A stretch of 64,000 nt of DNA from Marinobacter psychrophilus (GCF_001043175.1 NZ_CP011494.1:1364001-1428000); one strand, 5' to 3'; positions 47,174-56,863 are shown, counted from the stretch's first letter. Made by a program: numbers and translations. Notes: generated from the sequence alone by a model not told the origin.

Positions 47174-47524
47174 ATGGACGTGCAGAAAACAATCGAGGCC
47201 AAGTTGAGCCAGGCTTTTGATTCCCAGGTGATGATGATCGAGAACGAAAGCCACAAGCACAACGTGCCGCCTAATTCGGAAAGCCATTTCAAGGTGACCT
47301 TGGTATCGCCGGCATTTTTGGGGCAATCAAAGGTGAAGCGCCACCAGGCGATCTATCAAGTGCTGGCTGCAGAGTTGGCTGCTGGTGTGCACGCGCTGGC
47401 TATGCACCCTTTCACGCCTGAGGAATGGGCTGCACAAAATCAGTCCACACCCGATTCCCCAAACTGCTTGGGCGGCTCAAAAAATGACCCTGGGGCAAGC
47501 TTCAACAAGAGGGCTGATTCATGA
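47174..47524 (+). CDS. bolA: BolA-family protein
   Basis: 116 residues. BolA fold with ENESHKHNVPPNSESHFKV and LVSPAFLGQSKVKRHQAIYQVL; the conserved His and the RHQ/RH helix are there. BolA works with monothiol glutaredoxins in iron-sulfur/redox regulation and affects cell shape and biofilm. A C-terminal tail of about 20 residues is extra. I use ATG 47174; GTG 47171 is adjacent. Its stop overlaps the next gene (ATGA). Confidence 0.92.
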   Translation: MDVQKTIEAKLSQAFDSQVMMIENESHKHNVPPNSESHFKVTLVSPAFLGQSKVKRHQAIYQVLAAELAAGVHALAMHPFTPEEWAAQNQSTPDSPNCLGGSKNDPGASFNKRADS

Positions 47525-48141
47525 GTCAGTTTTTTCAGATTCATCCGGATAATCCGCAAAAGCGCCTTATTAATCAGGCGGTGGATATTCTTCGCAAAGG
47601 CGGCGTTATTGCGTACCCGACCGACTCGGGCTATGCGTTAGGCTGCCATTTGGGTGACAAATCTGCTTCTGATCGTATAAAACGCATTCGCAAGCTGGAC
47701 GACAAGCACAACTTCACCTTGGTTTGCAGGGATTTGTCAGACATTGGTACTTACGCCAAGGTCGACAACACCACCTACCGTATGCTGAAAACCTACACGC
47801 CCGGTGCTTACACCTTTATTCTGGATGCCACCAGCGAGGTGCCACGGCGTTTGTTGCATCCCAAACGCCGTACCATTGGCGTCCGTGTTCCTGACAACGC
47901 GGTTGTGCACGCACTTTTGGGCGAGTTTGGTGAACCCATCATGAGCAGCACGCTGATACTGCCCGGCGAAACCGAGCCAATGACCGATCCAGAAGACATT
48001 CGTGACGCGCTCGAACACGAGTTGGATTTGATTATTGACGGTGGTTTCTGCGGTATGGAAGCCACCACGGTGGTTAATTTCACCAGTGGCAGCCCGGAAG
48101 TGACACGGGTAGGCAAGGGCGACCCGTCGCCGTTTCAGTAA
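47521..48141 (+). CDS. yciO: Threonylcarbamoyl-AMP synthase-like protein (YciO type)
   Basis: 206 residues of the Sua5/YciO/YrdC fold: GGVIAYPTDSGYALGC, KRIRKLDDKHNFTLVCRDLSD, TIGVRVPDN and STLILPGE. The YrdC branch makes threonylcarbamoyl-AMP for tRNA t6A; the YciO branch, to which the KxR...SxN variant here belongs by appearance, has weak or unknown activity. Coupled to bolA by a four-base overlap. Confidence 0.88.
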   Translation: MSQFFQIHPDNPQKRLINQAVDILRKGGVIAYPTDSGYALGCHLGDKSASDRIKRIRKLDDKHNFTLVCRDLSDIGTYAKVDNTTYRMLKTYTPGAYTFILDATSEVPRRLLHPKRRTIGVRVPDNAVVHALLGEFGEPIMSSTLILPGETEPMTDPEDIRDALEHELDLIIDGGFCGMEATTVVNFTSGSPEVTRVGKGDPSPFQ

Positions 48142-48153
48142 ATTTATTCCAGA

Positions 48154-48807
48154 TCAGGCCCGAGCGTTGAAGCTCAACGCGTAATCCCGGGCTGTGTTGG
48201 CAGAGGCCACTGACACAGCTTCGGCGTTGCGGCGCAGCGAGTCGTAGCGGTGCACCAGATCTTGCAGGCCGTTGAACTGCTGGTTCTCGCTGACCAGTGT
48301 GTTCAGTAGCGAGTTGCTCACGCCGTAGGCTTTTCCCAACTTCAGAGCATTGTCCATAAAGTGCAGCGTAGGTTCGTTTACACTCATGCGCCGGAACGCA
48401 TCCTGAAACGCGGTGTTTACGTTCAGGTCTCCGGCAATGCGTGCAAACGCCGGGTTCTGGCCTTTGCCCTCTACCGCGATGTTTCCCTGCCTGTCATTTT
48501 TGATGTGAATCGCCGTTGCCGGGGGCATGTTGTACTCGGCAAGTTTGTGCCGCAGCGTTTCTCTTATAAAGGCAAGATCTTGCCCGACGCTTTTCTTATA
48601 ATCCGTAATCGCTAGCTTGCTTACCTTGCGAGTCGAGTCGTCTTCTTTGCTTTCAGAAGGTGTGAACCGGTCTGCCCCGGACTGCGCGGTTAGCTCTGCA
48701 TTGCCTTGAACGCGGCTGCCAGTACTAACTGAAGGAGCAGGTTGACGTTTTTCCAGCGCCGTGTGTAATTCGCTGCCGGCACGAAGCAGGGTAGACAGTA
48801 ATGACAT
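48154..48807 (-). CDS. Hypothetical protein
   Basis: 217 residues with no recognised domain. N-terminal amphipathic segment (LLSTLLRAGSELHTALEKRQ), a Ser/Thr-rich linker, then a compact helical C-terminal part (about 100-217; DYKKSVGQDLAFIRETLRHKLAEYN, DAFRRMSVNEPTLHFM, LVHRYDSLRRNAEAVSVASANTARDYALSF). The end of this protein has the hydrophilic, heptad-like look of flagellar or secreted rod-type proteins, which is only an impression. ATG 48807 follows GGAGGG; the longer frame to 48873 lacks support. Confidence 0.7.
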   Translation of the reverse strand: MSLLSTLLRAGSELHTALEKRQPAPSVSTGSRVQGNAELTAQSGADRFTPSESKEDDSTRKVSKLAITDYKKSVGQDLAFIRETLRHKLAEYNMPPATAIHIKNDRQGNIAVEGKGQNPAFARIAGDLNVNTAFQDAFRRMSVNEPTLHFMDNALKLGKAYGVSNSLLNTLVSENQQFNGLQDLVHRYDSLRRNAEAVSVASANTARDYALSFNARA

Positions 48808-49016
48808 GGCGGTGCCCTCCGGCTGCAGTGTTGAGTTCGGCGCACAAGCTTTGTCGCCACTGTAATTACACAAGCAAGTAGCGGGCCAGCTCGAGTTTAA
48901 CGTGATTGTACGTTAAATTGACTTGGGTCAAGTGAGTCCCAAGGGTTTTGCGGTAGGTTCATTGTTTTTGGCCATCACCCTTAACAAGCAGCACCGGTTG
49001 AAGTTCCTGATTCGTG

Positions 49017-49027
49017 CCCCCCCCCCC
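49017..49027. repeat. Run of eleven C upstream of a chemoreceptor gene
   Basis: Eleven consecutive C bases 57 bases before the ATG of the chemoreceptor. Such tracts slip during replication and are a known basis of phase variation when they lie in promoters or leaders. Confidence 0.9.
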
Positions 49028-49083
49028 GTCTTTGCGGCTTGAATTCTCGTTGTCGTCGAAACCATCAACAAGCCAGGTTAACT

Positions 49084-50697
49084 ATGAAAAAACACTTTTC
49101 CATTCGTTTTATGCTTCTTTTAGCACTTGCGACGGCATTTTCACTGGTGCTCGTGTTCACCGTATTTTTTAGCGCACAGTCTCAGCGTGAACACGTGGAA
49201 GAATTCAGCCACAAATATGTAGACGGCTTGGCGAAATCTTACTTTGATGCGCTCAACACGATGATGGTGACGGGCACCATGAACAATCGTGAAATTCTGC
49301 GTGAGAAGGTGATGGCGCCGGAAGACGTGCTGAACGTGCGAGTAGTGCGCAGCGATCACCTGAATGAGGTTTTCGGCAGCGGTAACGTTGCAGAACAAAT
49401 GCGCGGCCCACTTGACGAGAAAGCGTTGGCAGGTGAGCGTATAGAGCGCTACTCAAGCAATGAAAGCGGCCGGGTTTACACCTTGATTGAACCGGTGATT
49501 GCGAGAGCAGATTACCAGGGTGTGAATTGCTTGGGGTGCCATCAGGCTCGGGATGGGGATGTGTTGGGTGCCATCCGTATCGAATATTCCATGGCTGAAA
49601 CCGATGCACGGTTGCAGGCGCAGTTGCTGACCAGTGCTGGCAGTCAGGCGGTTCTGTTATTGGGGGTATTTGCAATTACCGCATGGGTGTTGGGGCACTT
49701 GGTGTTTTCGCGCTTGCGCCGTTTGCGTGACCGCATGGATGAAATATCCCGTAACTCGGATTTGACCCTTGAGCTGGATGTGGTGCGCAATGATGAGATT
49801 GGCTTGGTGTCCAATGCGTTCAACCGCATGATTAGTAAAATGCGAGACAGCATGAACCAGGTTATGGTGAGTGCCGAGCATGTTGAGCAAGCCGCGCGTG
49901 ATATTGCTAGCAAGGCCGGCGCCAGCGAACGGGAGGTGTTAAGCCAGCGCGACAACACCGATCAAGTGGCCAGTGCGACTACGGAAATGGCAGCATCAGC
50001 GCTGCAGGTGCGGGAAAGCGCCATTACCACCACGCGAAAATCGGTGGCTACGGCCGAAGCAGCCGGGCTTGGTGAGGAGCTTGCGCAAAGTGCGGTTGGC
50101 GGCATTGAAGCACTAAATGTCGAGGTGCAAAACGGTGCCCAGCGTATTGAAGCTTTGAACCAGCGCACCGCGAAAATGACGACGATGCTGGAGACCATTT
50201 CCAATATTGCTGATCAAACCAATCTGTTGGCATTGAACGCGGCTATTGAGGCCGCGCGAGCTGGCGAAGCCGGCCGCGGATTCTCTGTGGTTGCCGATGA
50301 AGTGCGGGCTCTTGCGTCGCGGACCCAGGTGTCTACGGCTGAGATTCGCGACACGATAAACGCCCTGAAAGAAGAAGTTGCGGGTTGTTTTTCGACCATG
50401 CGCGGTGCGTCAGACCGTGCCAGCCAGCAGGTAGATTCCATTTTGAAAGTACAGGCCGAGCTGAAAATCATCGCCGAAGCTACCCGCGAAATTACCAGCC
50501 TGAACCAAGGAATGGAAAGCGCCGCTAACGAACAAAGCAATGTGTCTGACCTCATCAATCAGAACGTGATTGAAATCAGTCGGTCCGCCGAGCAAACGAC
50601 ATTGGAAGCCCAGCAGACCGCGCAAATAGCGGCTGAATTGCTGGTAATGGCCGAAAACCTGCGCCAGACAATTGATCAGTTCAAGCTTGTACCATAG
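49084..50697 (+). CDS. Methyl-accepting chemotaxis protein with periplasmic heme c
   Basis: 537 residues. N-terminal membrane helix (8-30), periplasmic sensor (31-185) with one heme site Cys149-x2-Cys152-His153 (NCLGCHQ), second membrane helix (about 187-208), HAMP, then a signalling domain with the hairpin tip [27 protein letters not shown] covalent heme fits sensing of redox state, oxygen or nitric oxide. ATG 49084 is chosen because it starts the membrane helix; AGG lies upstream. The eleven-C run sits in its leader. Confidence 0.92.
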   Translation: MKKHFSIRFMLLLALATAFSLVLVFTVFFSAQSQREHVEEFSHKYVDGLAKSYFDALNTMMVTGTMNNREILREKVMAPEDVLNVRVVRSDHLNEVFGSGNVAEQMRGPLDEKALAGERIERYSSNESGRVYTLIEPVIARADYQGVNCLGCHQARDGDVLGAIRIEYSMAETDARLQAQLLTSAGSQAVLLLGVFAITAWVLGHLVFSRLRRLRDRMDEISRNSDLTLELDVVRNDEIGLVSNAFNRMISKMRDSMNQVMVSAEHVEQAARDIASKAGASEREVLSQRDNTDQVASATTEMAASALQVRESAITTTRKSVATAEAAGLGEELAQSAVGGIEALNVEVQNGAQRIEALNQRTAKMTTMLETISNIADQTNLLALNAAIEAARAGEAGRGFSVVADEVRALASRTQVSTAEIRDTINALKEEVAGCFSTMRGASDRASQQVDSILKVQAELKIIAEATREITSLNQGMESAANEQSNVSDLINQNVIEISRSAEQTTLEAQQTAQIAAELLVMAENLRQTIDQFKLVP

Positions 50698-50723
50698 GCC
50701 ACTGAGCCTTGGTTAGAGATGGC

Positions 50724-51806
50724 TTAGCTGATCAGCAAACGGTTTAGGACATAGCCGCCAACTGTCAGGAAGGCAAACAGACAGCCGGCCAGTATCAGTG
50801 GGCGCAGTCCCGCACGTCGTATTGCAGATACCTGTGTGCTCAAGCCCAGTGCTGTCATCGCCATGGATAGCAGGAACAGGTCGACATGGCGAATGGCGTT
50901 GGTGGCCATAGAGGGCATGGCAATCACAGAGTTAACCGCCGCCGCCGCCAGGAACAGAACCGCAAACCAAGGAATGACCAACTTCTGCCGTTCCTTTTTG
51001 CCAACGCCGGCGTTTGCACTGCGACTTGGCAGGCGTATGTTGGCCAGAATAAGCAGGAACGGCGCCAGCATCATTACCCGCACCATTTTTTCAATAATGG
51101 CGCTGTTGGCCGCTTCAGTGCTAATTGCCTGGCCCGCAGCGACGACCTGCGCAACCTCATGAATGGTAGAACCCACGTAAATACCATACTGGTGCTCTGT
51201 CATATTCAATAGCGGATACATCAATGGGTAAAGAAACATGCTGATGGTGCCAAAAATTACCACCGTTGCGACTGCGACAGATACCTGATCGCTTCTGCCT
51301 TTAACCACGGGCTCGGTCGCCAAAACCGCCGCCGCACCGCAAATAGAGGCGCCTGCGCCGATTAAAATGGTCGTTTCTTTTTCCATCTTCATCCAGCGCC
51401 GGCCAATCAGCTGCGCCATCGCAAAGGTAGAGGCAATCATTGTAGCGTCCAATAACACGCCGTTAACGCCAACCGCGCTGATTTGCTGAAAAGTGATGCC
51501 AAAACCATAAAGAATAATGCCTAGCCTTAGCAACAAGCCCTTTGCCAAAAATATGCCATTGGCCAGAATAATGGGTTGATTGCGCAGAACCGTATTGCCC
51601 GCCACAATACCGAGAACGATTGCCAGCGTAAGCGGGCCCATGCTCATCCGCTGAAACCAAGATTGTTGGGCTAGAAAAAACGCTGCGCCAGCCAACGTAG
51701 CTACTAGCGCAAGACCCGGCACAATCTGCTTTTTTGGGGATTCTGCTGCTGTGCCTTTTGTGATTTTTGTGTCTGCTGCCGCTGTTTGTTGCTCTGCAGT
51801 ATTCAC
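50724..51806 (-). CDS. yeiH: YeiH-family putative sulfate exporter
   Basis: 360 residues, about ten membrane helices (UPF0324 family) with GIILYGFGITFQQI, GAGASICGAAAV and YVGSTIHEVAQVVAAG. Members are thought to export sulfate or sulfite-type anions, for example taurine-derived. GTG start at 51806 with GGAGAAC upstream. Divergent from a LysR regulator, the same layout as yeiH-yeiE in Escherichia coli. Confidence 0.9.
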   Translation of the reverse strand: MNTAEQQTAAADTKITKGTAAESPKKQIVPGLALVATLAGAAFFLAQQSWFQRMSMGPLTLAIVLGIVAGNTVLRNQPIILANGIFLAKGLLLRLGIILYGFGITFQQISAVGVNGVLLDATMIASTFAMAQLIGRRWMKMEKETTILIGAGASICGAAAVLATEPVVKGRSDQVSVAVATVVIFGTISMFLYPLMYPLLNMTEHQYGIYVGSTIHEVAQVVAAGQAISTEAANSAIIEKMVRVMMLAPFLLILANIRLPSRSANAGVGKKERQKLVIPWFAVLFLAAAAVNSVIAMPSMATNAIRHVDLFLLSMAMTALGLSTQVSAIRRAGLRPLILAGCLFAFLTVGGYVLNRLLIS

Positions 51807-51904
51807 CAGCGTTCTCCGAATAACATTGAGATAACGCTACCTTACGCCCACGTTATGACGTGATCGAATATGCTTTTATTAAACGCTTATAAGCTGAGGT
51901 TATA

Positions 51905-52831
51905 GTGTTAAATCTGCATCTAATGAGGATTTTTTATACGGTGGTGCAGGAAGGCAGTTTTTCCGGCGCGGCTACTGTTTTGCATATTAGCCAGCCTGCG
52001 GTATCTCAGGGCGTGCGTGAGCTGGAAAGCCAGCTGGGGCTGACGCTGGTCGATCGTATGCAGTCGCGCAAAAGCCAGCATAGTCAAAAAGTTCAGCTGA
52101 CCGCCGGTGGTAGCGCGGTATTTGATCATGCTCGCGGTATTTTTGCGTTGGAAAAAGCCGCCGTGGATGACATAGAAGCCCGGGTAGGTGCGCATATTGG
52201 CAACTTGACACTGGGCGCTAGCACCACCGTGGCCGGTTATTGGCTGCCGGCGGCGATTGCCGAATTTGCGCGCCGGTATCCGAACATTAATATGAAGGTG
52301 CGCGTGGCAAACACTCGGGTAATCAGCGAATGGCTGTTGGATTGTCAGTTGGACCTGGCGATCGTTGAAGGGGATGTGGAAGACCCGCGAATTGAAAGTC
52401 GCCATTGGCGTGATGAAGGCTTATTGCTGGTGGCCGGCACGGAGTGGGCTCAAGGCGAAGGTGCTTTGGAGCGACTGAACAGTGGCTGCTGGGTTCAACG
52501 GGAAGAGGGGTCTGGAACGCGCTCTGTTTGCGACCGCTTACTAGCAAGCCTGGGAATTATACCGAAAACTACCTTGCAGATAGCGTCAAACGAGGGCATT
52601 GCTCGCTGCGTTACCAACGGCATGGGTTTTGCGCTTTTGCCCAGGGTGGTCGTCAACGAATTGCTGGAGTTGGAACGGTTACAGGAAGTGGCGCTACCCG
52701 GCGCTGAACAGTTGAGCCGGTCACTGTGTGAATTACGATTCCGTGACCGTCCTTTGTCGCCATCGGCCCAAGCGTTTTCTGATATTTTGCACAACAAAGC
52801 CTGGGCGATAAGTGGGGGCGCCGATTACTAA
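51905..52831 (+). CDS. LysR-type regulator (YeiE-like)
   Basis: 308 residues: winged helix (1-60; FYTVVQEGSFSGAATVLHISQPAVSQGVRELESQLG) and a two-lobed effector domain (95-300). Transcribed away from yeiH with 98 bases between, so yeiH is its natural target. GAGG precedes the GTG start. Confidence 0.9.
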   Translation: MLNLHLMRIFYTVVQEGSFSGAATVLHISQPAVSQGVRELESQLGLTLVDRMQSRKSQHSQKVQLTAGGSAVFDHARGIFALEKAAVDDIEARVGAHIGNLTLGASTTVAGYWLPAAIAEFARRYPNINMKVRVANTRVISEWLLDCQLDLAIVEGDVEDPRIESRHWRDEGLLLVAGTEWAQGEGALERLNSGCWVQREEGSGTRSVCDRLLASLGIIPKTTLQIASNEGIARCVTNGMGFALLPRVVVNELLELERLQEVALPGAEQLSRSLCELRFRDRPLSPSAQAFSDILHNKAWAISGGADY

Positions 52832-52845
52832 GGCGCGGGGCAAAC

Positions 52846-53229
52846 CTATTTCTCGCGCTGGACCGAAATGATCTTCAGGTGCAGGTCTTTGCGACCGCGC
52901 ACTGGCCATTTGATGGATTCGCCCACGCTCAGACCTAGCAGCGCCGAGCCAGCTGGGGCCAGAATGGATATTTTACCGTCGCCGTCGCCCATTTCGTGGG
53001 GGTAGACTAGGGTTAATTGGTGCTCTTTTTTACTGTCTTCGTCTTGAAAACGCACAGCTGTATTCATGGTAACCACTGTGTCGGGTATATCTGCCAGCGG
53101 CACTAGAGTTGAACGGCTGAGCTCTTCATCCAGCGCCGCAGCAGTTTCTGAGTGGCCCTGTTTTTCAATCATGCTAGACAGGCGGTTAAAATCTTCTTCA
53201 GCAACCAGAATCGCTGGCAATTCAGACAT
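52846..53229 (-). CDS. rnk: Rnk-type GreA/GreB-like RNA polymerase-binding protein
   Basis: 127 residues: short N-terminal coiled coil and the FKBP-like C-terminal domain (LTLVYPHEMGDGDGKISILAPAGSALLGLSVGESIKWPVRG) shared with GreA. Rnk binds RNA polymerase and regulates nucleoside diphosphate kinase. ATG 53229 follows GGAG; the frame to 53262 adds 11 residues without support. Convergent with the LysR gene, 14 bases apart. Confidence 0.9.
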   Translation of the reverse strand: MSELPAILVAEEDFNRLSSMIEKQGHSETAAALDEELSRSTLVPLADIPDTVVTMNTAVRFQDEDSKKEHQLTLVYPHEMGDGDGKISILAPAGSALLGLSVGESIKWPVRGRKDLHLKIISVQREK

Positions 53230-53585
53230 CGTAATCTCCAGAGAATAAAAAGTATAAAGCAACGCAAAGATCGAACGTCGAACCTGACGTTAAAAGAGCG
53301 GGTTCGGCGAACAGTAAGAAAAGTGAAAGAGTAACTTTACACATTAGCCTGGCGGAAAATGCAAAAGTATAAACAGTTCAACTCGAGAAGGAAATCGCTC
53401 CCAGCAGGACCTTTTACGCGGGAATACAGTGAAATTTTGGCCTGTAAAAGCTTGGAGTCAATCTATAACCTTTTGCCAACTTCCACAAGCCTTGCATTGT
53501 TGAATCTATGACTGGTTCTGCGGGGAAAATCGGAACTTTATCGTTCGACGCCAAAGCACAGCGGAATAATTCAGATGTCTACATT
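53230..53585. other. Leader region of the former mntP gene
   Basis: About 355 bases without a gene. Manganese yybP-ykoY riboswitches often precede mntP; I looked for their conserved GGGGAGUAG core and did not find it. Confidence 0.45.
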
Positions 53586-53690
53586 ATGATCGAACTCACT
53601 ATTCTAGCGCTGGCGCTCAGTATGGACGCGGTCGCAGTTGCTGGGAGGCGCTGTGCACATTTTGATTGGCTTTAAAGCGCTTCTGGTTCG
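53586..53690 (+). pseudogene. mntP: Manganese exporter MntP, ends only
   Basis: ATG 53586 starts MIELTILALALSMDAVAVA, the typical first helix of MntP with the SMDA metal motif. Directly after about 18 codons the frame shifts, and the sequence continues as LGGAVHILIGFKALL, the typical last helix. Roughly 130 central codons are missing, and the very end runs into the convergent methyltransferase gene. It cannot make a working exporter. Confidence 0.75.
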
Positions 53691-54313
53691 GTGGTTGTGC
53701 GCCACACCAGCAGCTGATTGTTGGCGGGCATGGTGCGGTCTTGCGCCAGAACCATACCGTGGCTTTGTGCCAGTTCGATCAGGCTCTCAATATTGCGAAT
53801 GCCCATGTGCGCCGCGTGACTTCGAAGGTGCTGGTCAAAACTCTGATTGCTGGCGCTGGTAAAGTCGCCGTTGTATTTGAACGGCCCGTAAAGACAGAAT
53901 TGCCCGCGCTCTTCGTTCTCCGGTACGGCTGAATCCGCCAGGCCTCTGCCCACGCCCGCAAACATCGCCTCTACTTCGTGCCAGGCCATGATGTGGGCGG
54001 TGTTAGCTGAAAATACACCGCTGAACTCCATCAACGGCCAAGGCTCCTGGCTCACATTCAACGCAATGGGGTTGCCAATATTGGGCAGCCCGGCATCGAT
54101 CAGCCAGGGCTGGCACAGTTGGTAATGATTGGGATGGTCACTGGTCTGCCAATAAAGATGGGGCAGGTGAGTGGCGAAGTGCACTGCGTGTTGCCCCGTC
54201 CCGGTGCCAATTTCCAAGACGGTGGTTGGCGCTGTGAAAACCTGTCGCAGTGTGTCGAGTATCGGTCCCTTGTTGTTGTCGCAAGCTTGAGAAAACGGCT
54301 TCTTCGGATGCAT
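53672..54313 (-). CDS. DUF938 SAM-dependent methyltransferase
   Basis: 213 residues, Rossmann-type methyltransferase with the SAM motif VLEIGTGTGQHAVHFA and family-typical YWQTSDHPN, FSANTAHIM and YGPFKYNGDFTSASNQSFDQHL. Known as DUF938; substrate unknown. Its 3' end runs into the mntP remnant on the other strand. Confidence 0.9.
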   Translation of the reverse strand: MHPKKPFSQACDNNKGPILDTLRQVFTAPTTVLEIGTGTGQHAVHFATHLPHLYWQTSDHPNHYQLCQPWLIDAGLPNIGNPIALNVSQEPWPLMEFSGVFSANTAHIMAWHEVEAMFAGVGRGLADSAVPENEERGQFCLYGPFKYNGDFTSASNQSFDQHLRSHAAHMGIRNIESLIELAQSHGMVLAQDRTMPANNQLLVWRTTTEPEAL

Positions 54314-54466
54314 AGTTTGTCCTTATGGGCGTTGGCAATAGAGCGATCTGACCAATCTGTAAAGATACATCGCAGGGCGAAGGGCGTAAAAGCAGTAAGC
54401 GCACTCTACAACAATGCCACTTATCTTTTTCACAGCAATGGCACTTAACTGAAGGAATTCGATTTT

Positions 54467-55630
54467 ATGACCTCATTCCAGCTTTCGCTGATGCAAGAGC
54501 GCGCTCGCGCCGCACTTCAGAATTTATTTATAGCTGACGCCTTAGCTATGCCTGTGCACTGGTATTACCGGGTGGGCGATATTTTCGCCGCGTTTCCAAA
54601 CGGTGTTAGCGCTTTTGATGCGCCGCCAGAATGGCATCCGTCGTCTATTATGTCTCTGCACTCTACCGCTCAGGGTGGCCGCAAGGCCGTAGCCAAGGCG
54701 GCGCCAGATGTGGTTGGCGACGTCATACTCAAAGGCCGCCGCCAACACTGGGATCGCGCGAACGTGCACTATCATGTGGGTATGGCCGCAGGCGACAACA
54801 CCCTGAACGCCCACTGTGCAAGGTTACTGATGCGCACCTTGGCAGAGGCTGAACAGAGCCGTGGCGATGCAGAGGGTGTGGGAAGTGGCGCAGAGAATGC
54901 TGGTAAAACGCAGAGTAGTGCATATAGCGTGGATGATTTTGCCGCTCGCTACGTCGATTTCATGACAGCCGATGCGCCACAACATCCGGACACTTACGCT
55001 GAGTCTTACCATCGTGGTTTTTTTCACAACTACGCTCAGGGCTTGCCACCGCGCAAATGTGGAGCTGTAACTCACGACACAGCCTCTGTCGGCGGCTTGG
55101 TCACCATTGCGCCGCTGGCGCTGCAAAGCCTGTTAAACGGCCTTTCATTAGAACAAGTGCAAGCGCAATGTCGAGAGCATTTGTTTCTAACCCACCCCAG
55201 CGACGAGTTGGCGTTGATCTGTGATGCATACGTAAGCCTGGTAGCGCAGCTGTTGCTTAGGCCCGACGGCGATCAGCCCACCAATGAGCAACTGCTGCAA
55301 TCTGTTCCGGCGCGCACGCGCAAAGCACTATTGGACGTGATTGAAAAGCAGGCCCCAGATTCCGACGTGGTGGGCCGCATGCTATCCCCAGCGTGTTATA
55401 TTTCCGACTCCTGGCCGGCGTTGTTATACTTTTTGTGCCGCTACCGCGATCAACCACAACAAGCCTTGCTGGCCAATACCAATGTCGGTGGCGACAATGT
55501 TCATCGTGGGGCTGTGCTGGGCGTTCTGTTGGGTTTGTTGCGCGGCCAAAGCGAGCAAGTGTGGTTTTCGCACTTGGTAGATGCAAACGCAATTGATCAG
55601 GAAATTCTGCAACTGGTGGCCACGAATTGA
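54467..55630 (+). CDS. ADP-ribosylglycohydrolase-family protein (J1-crystallin-like)
   Basis: 387 residues. DraG-like N-terminus (ALQNLFIADALAMPVHWYY), MAAGDNTLNAHC in place of the DDT motif, and C-terminal NVGGDNVHRGAVLGVLLGL in place of GGDxD. The GGxNxxRG form is typical of the J1-crystallin-like branch. Two-metal ADP-ribose hydrolysis is therefore doubtful but possible. A second member of the same family is at 2691. GAAGGAATT precedes the ATG. Confidence 0.85.
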   Translation: MTSFQLSLMQERARAALQNLFIADALAMPVHWYYRVGDIFAAFPNGVSAFDAPPEWHPSSIMSLHSTAQGGRKAVAKAAPDVVGDVILKGRRQHWDRANVHYHVGMAAGDNTLNAHCARLLMRTLAEAEQSRGDAEGVGSGAENAGKTQSSAYSVDDFAARYVDFMTADAPQHPDTYAESYHRGFFHNYAQGLPPRKCGAVTHDTASVGGLVTIAPLALQSLLNGLSLEQVQAQCREHLFLTHPSDELALICDAYVSLVAQLLLRPDGDQPTNEQLLQSVPARTRKALLDVIEKQAPDSDVVGRMLSPACYISDSWPALLYFLCRYRDQPQQALLANTNVGGDNVHRGAVLGVLLGLLRGQSEQVWFSHLVDANAIDQEILQLVATN

Positions 55631-55670
55631 TCTGGTCGCGGTTGCCACACCATAATCTTCAAGGCCTTGC

Positions 55671-56336
55671 ATGCAACAGCGACTGATTCATCGACGCCTG
55701 ACATTTTTTCTCCAGATTATTTTGGTAGCCGAAATACTGGCCGCCATCTGGCAGCAACAGTGGCTTGCGATGGTGCTTACCATTGGCATTTTGCTGATTA
55801 CTCTGGCGCCTCTGCTCATTGGTCGTTTTTTTCATGTTTTTATACCGCCTGAATTTGTGCTTCTTGCCATTCTGTTCGTGTTTGCGTCGCTGTTTTTAGG
55901 GGAGGTGCGCGGTTACTACACTCGTTATTGGTGGTGGGATATTGCCCTGCACACCAGTTCTGGCTTCTTATTGGGCATTGTCGGTTTTTTGCTTGTGCAC
56001 GTAATGAACGAAGTCGAAGATATTAATCTGCACATGCGCCCCGGTTTTGTCGCGTTTTTTGCTTTTCTGTTTGCCGTGGCCATCGGTGCCTTGTGGGAAA
56101 TCTTTGAATTTGCCATGGACACTGTATTTGGTATGAACATGCAAAAACCCATGCTGGGCGATCCCTCAGGCCTGACCGACACCATGTGGGACCTGATCGT
56201 AGACACTCTGGGTGCGCTGGTTATCTCGATTTTGGGCTATCGCTATGTCAGAACCGGTAAGAACGAATCGTTTCTGGAGCGTTGGATACAGGATTTTGTA
56301 AAAGGGAACCCGAGTATGTTCAATCGGGATGAGTAG
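55671..56336 (+). CDS. DUF2238-type integral membrane protein
   Basis: 221 residues with about six membrane helices and the conserved WWWDIALHTSSGFLLG and GALWEIFEFAMD segments. Such proteins have no assigned function. It follows the DraG-like gene by 40 bases and may be co-transcribed with it. Confidence 0.75.
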   Translation: MQQRLIHRRLTFFLQIILVAEILAAIWQQQWLAMVLTIGILLITLAPLLIGRFFHVFIPPEFVLLAILFVFASLFLGEVRGYYTRYWWWDIALHTSSGFLLGIVGFLLVHVMNEVEDINLHMRPGFVAFFAFLFAVAIGALWEIFEFAMDTVFGMNMQKPMLGDPSGLTDTMWDLIVDTLGALVISILGYRYVRTGKNESFLERWIQDFVKGNPSMFNRDE

Positions 56337-56416
56337 CATCGGTGTGACTGCTACTGTCGTTATTTTGGCGGACGTCACTATTCGGGGTGGTTAGAGATAC
56401 ACAACAGGAGTCACTA

Positions 56417-56544
56417 ATGCGCAACATTACGAACAAAATGATTGGTCAGGCTTTGTCCGCCGCAACAACCCTAACGCTCTCTGGCCTAAGCGCTCCCGTT
56501 TCGAAGCTGTGAATGGCAGCGTGGTGGTGAGTTATCGGTTTTAA
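56417..56544 (+). pseudogene. Outer-membrane protein, ends only
   Basis: ATG 56417 after ACAGGAG starts a 31-codon signal-peptide-like frame (MIGQALSAATTLTLSGLSA) that stops at 56512. In another frame, overlapping it, the sequence reads EAVNGSVVVSYRF and a stop, the classic C-terminal beta strand of an outer-membrane protein. The middle of the gene is missing. The parent family cannot be told. Confidence 0.55.
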
Positions 56545-56863
56545 AACATACGCAGGTAAAGCGCCGATTCTGCAAAAAAACTAAACCGTTGGCTGAACCC
56601 GGACCGCGCAATGGCAGAGGGTTGATGGACTTCTGATACTACCAACTGAGTGATGGACGACGATACCGTGAAGAGCCATTTATGGGGTTTGACTTTTCGT
56701 TATCGGCAGAGGGCTCCATCGAGTGGTGTCAATGGCAGGTATGTCAAATAAGCGGTCATTTCTACCTGTCAAAAATGAAGGAGACGATATAAGGGGATGT
56801 TTCGATAAATTCAACAGAATTGTCATTTTCTGATTTTTTAATTATTGCTTTTTTGAAAGACGG
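56545..56863. other. Intergenic stretch, nothing recognised
   Basis: About 320 bases between the outer-membrane protein remnant and the terminator of the minus-strand cluster. No conserved frame, RNA or repeat that I can support. Confidence 0.5.

Noticed and set aside
53330..53585. Possible yybP-ykoY manganese riboswitch before the mntP remnant
   Set aside because: The conserved GGGGAGUAG core and paired stems could not be found.
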